The notes under the pieces were generated by a model that did no database searches, was not told the origin of the DNA, and was given only the letters and a program-made list of their open reading frames with translations. The position numbers and the translations under genes are program-made. Shown piece by piece: positions 1-6,566 of a DNA stretch of 36,354 nt (positions within the stretch are counted from its first letter, which is position 1; every line of letters begins with the position of its first letter). Source of the stretch: Candidatus Kaiserbacteria bacterium (GTDB lineage: Bacteria; Patescibacteriota; Minisyncoccia; Phycocordibacterales; Phycocordibacteraceae); assembly GCA_027451665.1 (NCBI GenBank), contig DAIDIW010000004.1, positions 1 through 36,354 of the forward strand, read 5' to 3'.

Positions 1-232
1 CAGTACGGATTGAGGTCTGCAACCGACCTCATGAAGCCGGAATCGCTAGTAATCCCGGGTCAGCCAAACCGGGGTGAATACGTTCTCGAGTCTTGTACTC
101 ACCGCCCGTCAACTCAAGGGAGCTGGGGGTGCCCGAAGGACCGCTTTATGCGGTACTACGGCAAATTCAGTGACAGGGAGTAAGTCGTAACAAGGCACGG
201 GTAGGGGAACCTGCTCGTGGAACATATCCAAT
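1..232 (+). rRNA. 16S ribosomal RNA, 3' portion (5' end outside window)
   Basis: Conserved blocks: GGAATCGCTAGTAATC, GGTGAATACGTTC, CACCGCCCGTC, AAGTCGTAACAAGG, and helix 45 GTAGGGGAACCTGC. The 3' end is placed by alignment to E. coli GGAUCACCUCCUUA (here GGAACATATCCAAT at 219-232); the exact 3' end is uncertain. Confidence 0.95.
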
Positions 233-347
233 TGGAGTTGCTAGCGCCCGAAAGGCCTAGCTTGTCGATCAGGTCGCAAGATCTGGAGGGATAGCACTCG
301 CCTCTAAACGGTGCTCGGATGCCGGATAACGTATCCCGGTGTGTAAG

Positions 348-374
348 TTCGAGTCGCTCAATTGACGACTCGAA
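348..374 (+). other. Stem-loop in the 16S 3' trailer
   Basis: Perfect 9-bp inverted repeat TTCGAGTCG / CGACTCGAA with a 9-nt loop. Confidence 0.6.
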
Positions 375-431
375 TACTGCACGAATAGGCGGAACAAAAG
401 AGCGCATCACATCTTTCAACTTTCAACAAAC

Positions 432-478
432 AAACACAAACAGCCGCCCCTTTCCGGGCGGCTGTTTGTGTTTTTGAC
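432..478 (+). terminator. Terminator of the 16S transcription unit
   Basis: AAACACAAACAGCCGCCC-ctttcc-GGGCGGCTGTTTGTGTTT, an 18-bp perfect stem with a T tract. Confidence 0.85.
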
Positions 479-494
479 CGTCAATACGAGGTGT

Positions 495-502
495 GCTAAG
501 GT
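495..502 (+). promoter_or_regulatory. Extended -10 promoter (tGCTAAGGT) for the 530 ORF
   Basis: TGC+TAAGGT; same GCTANNNT pattern as other gene starts in the window. Confidence 0.4.
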
Positions 503-529
503 CGACCGCAGCAGAGGAGGAGAAAGTCC

Positions 530-730
530 ATGCCACAGTTCCTGCTTCAGACACGAATCTTCGACCGCGAGAGCGGGCAACAGCTAGACCTCAAATACGA
601 TAAGGTCGAGTACGCATCGACTGACTCGGCGAAAGAGGGATTGCGCGCACTGAATACTGAAAAACCACGCGCGGTACGGCGATTTAAATATCGCCTATGG
701 CCTCTGGGCGATGAGATTATCGGCCTGTAG
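530..730 (+). CDS. Small hypothetical protein (66 aa)
   Basis: Complete ORF with SD-like AGGAGGAG about 9 nt upstream and a -10 further upstream; no recognised family. Confidence 0.5.
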   Translation: MPQFLLQTRIFDRESGQQLDLKYDKVEYASTDSAKEGLRALNTEKPRAVRRFKYRLWPLGDEIIGL

Positions 731-752
731 TCCCTGGGTAATCGCCCAAATC

Positions 753-956
753 TCAAGACGCCGCTTCCAAGGAAGCGGCGTCTAGGTTTATGAGATCCAC
801 ATCTATCTGGGCGAGTCGTGCAACGCACCGCCGCCAGATCCGTTTCTTGTTCCTGTGGCGGCGCATCTTGTCTTCCAAGGAGGACATGCGCACGTTCCGT
901 ATCTTCTTAGATTCGCGAGGCCGGAAGCGGGAGGTGGTGCCGAAAGCGGTTCGCAT
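753..956 (-). CDS. Possible small basic protein (67 aa)
   Basis: ORF convergent with the 530 ORF, Arg/Lys-rich. No SD and no clear -10; low support. Confidence 0.25.
   Translation of the reverse strand: MRTAFGTTSRFRPRESKKIRNVRMSSLEDKMRRHRNKKRIWRRCVARLAQIDVDLINLDAASLEAAS
756..783. terminator. Hairpin, possible bidirectional terminator
   Basis: AGACGCCGCTTCC-AA-GGAAGCGGCGTCT, 13-bp perfect stem; lies after the 530 ORF and overlaps the end of the minus-strand 753-956 ORF. Confidence 0.5.
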
Positions 957-977
957 ACGTTTGATGAAAAAGTTAAT

Positions 978-1000
978 GGCGAGGCACGAAGTGCCTCGCC
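978..1000. other. Hairpin
   Basis: GGCGAGGCAC-GAA-GTGCCTCGCC, 10-bp perfect stem. Confidence 0.5.
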
Positions 1001-1132
1001 CGTCTAAGCCGCACTTTTTCTTCTTGATATTGTCGTCTAGATATCATGAATACCTCTAGTATACCTGACGGCAATGAAGGAAAAGTGAGCGGTGGGGAAA
1101 GCCTCCGGGCGGTAGCAGTTTCGGTCGGTTTT

Positions 1133-1141
1133 TGATAGTAT
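1133..1141 (+). promoter_or_regulatory. Extended -10 promoter of the tRNA gene
   Basis: TGaTAGTAT ends 8 nt before tRNA position 1. Confidence 0.6.
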
Positions 1142-1149
1142 CCCTTTAC

Positions 1150-1222
1150 GCACGCTTAGCTCAGTTGGTAGAGCACTCGACTGATACTCGAGCGGTCCTA
1201 GGTTCGAATCCTAGAGCGTGCA
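1150..1222 (+). tRNA. tRNA-Ile (GAT)
   Basis: Acceptor GCACGCT/AGCGTGC, D arm TAGCTCAGTTGGTAGAGC, anticodon arm CTCGA-CTGATAC-TCGAG (anticodon GAT), T arm CTAGGTTCGAATCCTAG, discriminator A; CCA not encoded. Confidence 0.95.
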
Positions 1223-1265
1223 CACGAACGAAAACAGCCCCTGCGGGCTGTTTTCGTTCGTGTGC
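1220..1265 (+). terminator. Long hairpin terminator directly after the tRNA
   Basis: GCACACGAACGAAAACAGCCC-ctgc-GGGCTGTTTTCGTTCGTGTGC, 21-bp perfect stem whose base includes the last 3 nt of the tRNA. Confidence 0.75.
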
Positions 1266-1339
1266 GTATGAGTCTGCGTTATACCCAAACGCCGAGCTCC
1301 TTCGCCGCGCGCGATTTGGCTTCCCGCTATACTGTCGGT

Positions 1340-1852
1340 ATGAGAGACATGCTCATACTCGTCGCGCTCGCGCTTGCTGCGGTCGTCATCGGAGCGGTCA
1401 TCTATCTCACGAATGCGCCAGGCTCCGGCGGCCAAGGCGCCGCCGCGCTCTCCATGTCTGATCCCGGCGTGGCCGTCCCTGTCGATACGCTTGTAGTCGG
1501 CACCCAATCGCAGATTACGACACCCACGAACTACCTTATCACTTCGAAGGACGAGCTTGCGCAGCTGTGGAGCATGACGGACGCTGCCGGCCAGGTGCCG
1601 GCTGTCGATTTCTCCACACATTCGGTACTCGCGGTCTTTGCGGGCCAGGAACCGACCGCTGGTTATTCAATCGCGATATCGAGCATCGCTGATTCCTCGA
1701 CGACGCGCATGGTTACCATCACGCTCACGAAACCAGGCGGGAGCTGTGTGGTAGGACAGGTCGTCACCACTCCCTACGAGATCGTATCGGTGCCGAAGAC
1801 CGCACTCACCCTCACCCATACGGACGTGACGAGTACGGCGAGCTGCATCTAG
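1340..1852 (+). CDS. PrcB-like C-terminal domain protein with N-terminal membrane/signal segment
   Basis: N-terminal hydrophobic stretch MRDMLILVALALAAVVIGAVIYL; motif VDFSTHSVLAVFAGQEPTAGYSIAI...VTTPYEIVSVPK resembles PrcB_C. Start moved to 1340 because TATACT (1328-1333) lies 6 nt upstream. Confidence 0.7.
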   Translation: MRDMLILVALALAAVVIGAVIYLTNAPGSGGQGAAALSMSDPGVAVPVDTLVVGTQSQITTPTNYLITSKDELAQLWSMTDAAGQVPAVDFSTHSVLAVFAGQEPTAGYSIAISSIADSSTTRMVTITLTKPGGSCVVGQVVTTPYEIVSVPKTALTLTHTDVTSTASCI

Positions 1853-1891
1853 GCGGAGCGGGAATCCCGACCATCTGCTAGGATGCGCCGT

Positions 1892-3205
1892 ATGGACGCA
1901 TCGGCGCATTTCCGCGGCAAGAAGATCACCCTCATGGGGCTCGGGCTCTTGGGACGCGGCGTGGGCGACGCGAAGTACCTCGCCGAATGCGGGGCCGAGC
2001 TTATCGTGACGGATCGTAAGACCCGCGAAGAGCTCGTCGAGAGCGTTGCGCAGCTCGAGGAATTCTCGAACATCACCTTTGTGCTCGGGCAACACCGGGA
2101 TGAGGACTTCCGCGACCGTGACCTCATCGTGAAGGCGGCAGGCGTGCCGCTCGACTCTCCATACATCGCGAGGGCGCAAGAGGCGGGTATCCCGGTACGC
2201 ATGAGTGCCGACCTCTTCATGGAGTATGCGGATATTCCGGTCATCGGCGTAACCGGTACGCGTGGTAAGTCCACGGTCACGCATATGATCCACGCCATAC
2301 TCAAAGAGGCGGGGAAGCCGGTCGTGCTCGGCGGGAACGTGCGCGGCGTCTCGACCTTGGCGCTCCTCACCGAGATCACGCCCGCGCATCTCGCGGTCCT
2401 CGAGCTCGATTCCTGGCAATGTCAGGGACTCGGGTATGCGAACCTTTCGCCGCAGGTGGCTGTGTTCACGACATTCATGAGCGACCACGCGAATTACTAT
2501 AAGAACGACCCGGGACAGTACCTTGCGGATAAGGCGAACATCTTCCTCTACCAGGCGCCCGGCGATACGCTTATCGTCGGGAAGCAATGTGCGCCTATCC
2601 TCATCGAGGCGTTCGGCGAGCACATAGTCGGCGATATGATCATTGCCGACGAATCGAGGCTTCCGTCCGAATGGACGCTTAAGATCCCTGGACAGCATAA
2701 TCGCTACAACGCTGCGCTCGCGCTCATGGCCGCCCGCGCGCTCGGCATCGAGGACGACGTCTCGCGTCGCGCACTCGAGTCCTTCAATGGCGTGCCTGGC
2801 CGACTCGAGCTCGTCGCGGAAAAGGGTGGCGTGCGTTATTTCAATGATACGACCTCGACTACGCCGGATGCCGCCTTGGCGGCGCTCGCGGCGCTCGATC
2901 CAGCGCATACTGTGCTCATCATGGGCGGCGCAGACAAGGGGCTCGAGATGGAGAAGCTGCTGGCCGCATTGCCGGAGGTGAAGAAGGTGATCGCGCTCGC
3001 GGGAACCGGCACCGATGCGGTGAAGGATAGACTGCCGGACACTGCGGAGATATTCGACGATTTCGTTGCGGCATTTTCTGCGGCGCGAAGCGCCGCAGGG
3101 GCGGGCGACGCTATCCTTCTCTCGCCGGGCTTCGCATCCTTCGGCATGTTCAAAAACGAGTACGACCGCGGCGATCGATTCAATACGTTAGTATTACAGG
3201 CATGA
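1892..3205 (+). CDS. murD: UDP-N-acetylmuramoyl-L-alanine--D-glutamate ligase
   Basis: Mur ligase P-loop GVTGTRGKST, NRYNAALALMAA, DTTSTTPDA, LLSPGFASFGMF. Start chosen at 1892, 7 nt after TAGGAT. Confidence 0.88.
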   Translation: MDASAHFRGKKITLMGLGLLGRGVGDAKYLAECGAELIVTDRKTREELVESVAQLEEFSNITFVLGQHRDEDFRDRDLIVKAAGVPLDSPYIARAQEAGIPVRMSADLFMEYADIPVIGVTGTRGKSTVTHMIHAILKEAGKPVVLGGNVRGVSTLALLTEITPAHLAVLELDSWQCQGLGYANLSPQVAVFTTFMSDHANYYKNDPGQYLADKANIFLYQAPGDTLIVGKQCAPILIEAFGEHIVGDMIIADESRLPSEWTLKIPGQHNRYNAALALMAARALGIEDDVSRRALESFNGVPGRLELVAEKGGVRYFNDTTSTTPDAALAALAALDPAHTVLIMGGADKGLEMEKLLAALPEVKKVIALAGTGTDAVKDRLPDTAEIFDDFVAAFSAARSAAGAGDAILLSPGFASFGMFKNEYDRGDRFNTLVLQA

Positions 3206-4482
3206 AGTATCGGAAGGTACACCTCGTCGGTATCGGGGGGATCGGTATGAGCGCGCTCGCACAGATGCTCGCGCACGATGGTATCGCAGTTACCGGGAGC
3301 GATCGAGAGAAGAGCCCGGTCACGGTCATGCTCGAGAAGAAAGGCATCACGGTCTCCATCCCGCAGGCTGCGGAAAACGTGCCACAGGACGCCGATCTCG
3401 TCGTCTATAGCGATGCGGTCCCGGAGGATAATCCAGAGCGCGCTCGCGCAAAAGAACGCGGCATCGAACAGTTTTCATACTTCGCGATGCTCGGGAAGGT
3501 ATCGGAAGGGAAGCGTACGATAGCCATTGCCGGTACCCACGGGAAGACGACGACGACGGGCATGCTCGCGAAACTCCTCATCGATGCGGACGAATCGCCG
3601 ACCGTCATCGTGGGCTCCATCATGAGGGACTTTGGGAGTAATTACGTCGCAGGGACGGGCGATCTTTTCGTGGTCGAAGCGTGCGAATATCGCGATCATC
3701 TGCTCGAGCTTTCTCCTGAATGTCTCGTCATCACGAATCTCGAGTGGGATCATACGGATTATTTTCCGTCGCTTTCCGCGCTCCAGGCGAGTTTCAAGAA
3801 GGCTATCGAGAAGGTGCCGGCGCGCGGAGCGATCGTTACGAATCCGGGCAACCCGAACATCGCTCCGCTTCTTAAGGACGCGAGAGCGCGCCTCATCGAC
3901 TACACGAAAGAGCCGGCTCGCGACCTCAAGCTCCCCGGGAATTTCAATGTTGATAATGCCCGCGCCGCCGCTGCGGCGGCGCGGGTCGTCCGTCCAGACC
4001 TCTCTGAGGAACGTCTTGCGGCTTCGCTCGGCTCGTTCCAGGGCACCTGGCGTCGCTTCGAATACAAAGGGAAAAGCCCGAAGGGCGCGTTCGTTTACGA
4101 TGATTACGCTCACCACCCGACCGCCATACGGGAGACCTTAAGGGCGCTTCGTGCGAAAGCGGTAGGACGCATCTACGTCGCCTTTCATCCCCATCTCTAC
4201 AGTCGTACGAAGGATCTGCTCGAGGATTTTGCGACCGCCTTCAAGGATGCGGATACCGTGTTGATTGCGCCCATCTACGCAGCGCGCGAAATAGATGACG
4301 TCAGCGTATCGAGTGAGCTGCTTGCGGCGAAGATTTGCGAACACGGGACGCAGGCGCGCGCGGCAGCCTCTCTCGATGCCATCGAGGAATTGCTTGGCGA
4401 AGCGGGGGAGAACGATATCGTGATGACCATGGGCGCGGGCGATATCTATAAGGTTGCGGATGCGCTTGTACGGAAAGCATAG
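3202..4482 (+). CDS. murC: UDP-N-acetylmuramate--L-alanine ligase
   Basis: HLVGIGGIGMSALAQML, GTHGKTTTTGML, EWDHTDYFPS, DDYAHHPTAIRETL; ATGA overlap with murD. Confidence 0.9.
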   Translation: MKYRKVHLVGIGGIGMSALAQMLAHDGIAVTGSDREKSPVTVMLEKKGITVSIPQAAENVPQDADLVVYSDAVPEDNPERARAKERGIEQFSYFAMLGKVSEGKRTIAIAGTHGKTTTTGMLAKLLIDADESPTVIVGSIMRDFGSNYVAGTGDLFVVEACEYRDHLLELSPECLVITNLEWDHTDYFPSLSALQASFKKAIEKVPARGAIVTNPGNPNIAPLLKDARARLIDYTKEPARDLKLPGNFNVDNARAAAAAARVVRPDLSEERLAASLGSFQGTWRRFEYKGKSPKGAFVYDDYAHHPTAIRETLRALRAKAVGRIYVAFHPHLYSRTKDLLEDFATAFKDADTVLIAPIYAAREIDDVSVSSELLAAKICEHGTQARAAASLDAIEELLGEAGENDIVMTMGAGDIYKVADALVRKA

Positions 4483-4492
4483 GGAAAAGAAA

Positions 4493-4519
4493 GGGCCGAC
4501 CCCGAAAGGGGGCCGGCCC
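4493..4519. terminator. Hairpin between convergent genes
   Basis: GGGCCGaCCCC-gaaag-GGGGcCGGCCC-type stem, near perfect, between murC and the minus-strand gene. Confidence 0.6.
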
Positions 4520-4527
4520 ATGCTGTG

Positions 4528-5379
4528 TCAATCGACGTGCACCAGCACCAGATTGCGGTATGTCCGATAGGTATCGGTACGCCCGGTATGGTATGCGCCT
4601 TTCGGCAAGTATCGCGTATGGTTCGTCTGGCAGGTTATTCCCGCTTGCCGAGCCTGTAGGATAACGAGTGTCGGAAGGTCGATACCCTCCTGCGGTGTGA
4701 TGCATGCGCCGTATCCCGCCATCTCGAGCGCGGCGAGGAGCCGCTTATTATCTTCCCCGAAGGTCGGATTCTCCCTCGAGTGGAGGTATTGCTCCGGACG
4801 GATAGAGAAGAAGATCCAGAGCTTCACTTCACGCTTGCCCATTGAGAGCCCGCGGAAGAGATTCTTGATCTGGAAGACGGCGCTTGTGAACGGCAGCTCC
4901 CTCTCCTTGTATCGGAAGAGCGAGCGTGTCCCCACATGCACGGCGGCTACATGCAGCCCGTCGCTTGCGACGAGTACTGCGCAGCCTCCGGTGGATGCTA
5001 TGTATCCCGATAACCGCTTCGGGACGAGTATGCCATCAGCGCGCACGCCGCGTCGTATCGGAAGGTCGCCGAACAGTATCCTCTCAGTACAGTTGTGAGG
5101 ACGGACGATGTGGCCTCCGAAGTCAGGATGCGGTGCATACCAGATTGAATCAGGGCCGATACTGAGACATGCCGCGCGTATGCGCGCGGCGCGCTCGCGA
5201 TCGGCGATGCGATCTATGGCCTTTACGAATGGCTCGAGAGACCAGTTGAGCTCCGTGCCCGTGAGCTGATCGCGGCCGAATAGATGGATGCTAAAGCGTT
5301 TGACACCGTCGTAGATGCCGACATCCGATTGCAGCGGCTTTTGCACCGCAGTCTCTACCTGGTTTGGCAGTGCTGACAT
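4528..5379 (-). CDS. Divergent YfiH/laccase-domain (DUF152) family protein
   Basis: STGGCAVLVASDGLHVAAVHVGTRS resembles TADCxPVLLADP..VAAVHAGWRG of YfiH; Cys and His retained. C-terminal YRTYRNLVLVHVD-like end. SD-like GAGGAGATAGG upstream. Confidence 0.6.
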   Translation of the reverse strand: MSALPNQVETAVQKPLQSDVGIYDGVKRFSIHLFGRDQLTGTELNWSLEPFVKAIDRIADRERAARIRAACLSIGPDSIWYAPHPDFGGHIVRPHNCTERILFGDLPIRRGVRADGILVPKRLSGYIASTGGCAVLVASDGLHVAAVHVGTRSLFRYKERELPFTSAVFQIKNLFRGLSMGKREVKLWIFFSIRPEQYLHSRENPTFGEDNKRLLAALEMAGYGACITPQEGIDLPTLVILQARQAGITCQTNHTRYLPKGAYHTGRTDTYRTYRNLVLVHVD

Positions 5380-5445
5380 TACCTATCTCCTCTGCATAGA
5401 ACTCTGAGGGAAACCTTGCCACAGGCATAGATATGAGTCAACTGT

Positions 5446-5453
5446 GCTACAGT
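5446..5453 (+). promoter_or_regulatory. Leaderless-type promoter of rsmI (tGCTACAGT)
   Basis: TGC+TACAGT, 7 nt before ATG 5461. Confidence 0.6.
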
Positions 5454-5460
5454 GCGGCGT

Positions 5461-6150
5461 ATGCAGGAGCAGGGAAGACTTTCCGTCGTCGCGACCCCGA
5501 TCGGCAACCTGGGCGACATTACGTTTCGTGCGGTCGAAGTCTTGCGGCAAGCCGACGCCATCGTCTGCGAAGACACGCGCGTATCTGCGAAATTGCTTGG
5601 GCGCTATGACATCGAGAAGCCGCTCGTCATCTATCACGCTCGCAGCGGAAAACTCGCAGGTGACCGCGTGCTTGCGCTCCTCGCGGAAGGGAAACATCTC
5701 GCGCTTGTAACCGACGCCGGCACGCCTGGCATAAGCGATCCCGGCGCTGAGCTGGTAGCGCTCGTGCGCGAACGGCTGAAGGATGACGTGCACATTGATG
5801 CAGTTCCGGGACCTTCCGCGCTCGCCGCAGCGCTCTCAATTGCCGGCCTGCCCGTCGCGCAGTTCGTATTCCTCGGCTTCCTCCCGCACAAGAAGGGAAG
5901 GCAGACGCTCTTCCGAGAGATTGCGGAGGCGACGCGTGCGGTCGTGTTTTATGAATCTCCGCACCGCATACAGAAGGCGCTCTTGTCGCTCGCGGAAGTG
6001 ATTCCCGAAGATCGCCGCGTGGCGGTATGCCGCGAGCTCACGAAGATACACGAGTCGGTCGTGGAAGGAACGCCGGCGGAAGTAGCCGCGTATTTCTCGA
6101 CGCATACGGATGAGGTCCGCGGCGAGTTTGTAGTCATCGTAGCCCCCTGA
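5461..6150 (+). CDS. rsmI: 16S rRNA (cytidine(1402)-2'-O)-methyltransferase
   Basis: GRLSVVATPIGNLGDITFRAVEVLRQADAIVCEDTRVS, LVTDAGTPGISDPGAELV, PGPSALAAALSIAGLP, FLGFLPHKKGRQ, VFYESPHRI. Confidence 0.93.
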   Translation: MQEQGRLSVVATPIGNLGDITFRAVEVLRQADAIVCEDTRVSAKLLGRYDIEKPLVIYHARSGKLAGDRVLALLAEGKHLALVTDAGTPGISDPGAELVALVRERLKDDVHIDAVPGPSALAAALSIAGLPVAQFVFLGFLPHKKGRQTLFREIAEATRAVVFYESPHRIQKALLSLAEVIPEDRRVAVCRELTKIHESVVEGTPAEVAAYFSTHTDEVRGEFVVIVAP

Positions 6151-6156
6151 TATTAT
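6151..6156 (+). promoter_or_regulatory. -10 of the 6163 gene, overlapping the rsmI stop codon
   Basis: TGA (rsmI stop) followed by TATTAT, 6 nt before ATG 6163. Confidence 0.5.
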
Positions 6157-6162
6157 GCCCGC

Positions 6163-6444
6163 ATGTCCAGATCATCCGCACTCATCCTGCTCGGCGTACT
6201 CATCCTACTTACGCCGTTCTCGGGACTCCCGTCGAGTTTCCGCGCGCTGCTCACAGTCATATTCGGTGCGCTCGTGCTCGGTGTCGGATTCTTCCTCCGC
6301 GCGAAGGAGGTATCGGGGAGCGTCCGCTCGCAGGCGCGAGAGTCCGCGCCGTCGCCGGTAACGGAAGATCCGCAGCCGATGGTGCTGCCGGAATTCGAGG
6401 CTCCGACCGAAACGGACACACCGCGCGAAATTTCGCGGATCTGA
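6163..6444 (+). CDS. Small membrane protein (93 aa), hypothetical
   Basis: Two hydrophobic segments then an acidic/Pro-rich tail; -10 directly upstream. Confidence 0.65.
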   Translation: MSRSSALILLGVLILLTPFSGLPSSFRALLTVIFGALVLGVGFFLRAKEVSGSVRSQARESAPSPVTEDPQPMVLPEFEAPTETDTPREISRI

Positions 6445-6550
6445 CGGAAGTATGCGCAATGTGCTCCACGAAGCGGCGCGCATTGTCTTAATGGTACGAA
6501 CTTCGCGCACATGAACGCGCGTCAGGTGCGCCGGACGGTTGACCCGGTTT

Positions 6551-6558
6551 GCTACAAT
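6551..6558 (+). promoter_or_regulatory. Leaderless-type promoter (tGCTACAAT)
   Basis: TGC+TACAAT, 8 nt before ATG 6567. Confidence 0.6.
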
Positions 6559-6566
6559 AACGAGTA

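Noticed and set aside
290-376. Possible tRNA in the 16S trailer (GTTCGAGTC looks like a T loop)
   Set aside because: Flanking bases do not form a T stem, acceptor or anticodon arm; TTCGAGTCG instead pairs with the downstream CGACTCGAA.
790-1059. 89-aa plus-strand ORF
   Set aside because: No start signal, overlaps the hairpin at 978-1000, and ends in a low-complexity FFFLIL stretch; not supported.
1667-2908. 413-aa minus-strand ORF antisense to murD
   Set aside because: Arg/His/Glu-rich shadow ORF produced by the GC-rich codon usage of murD; no recognisable family.
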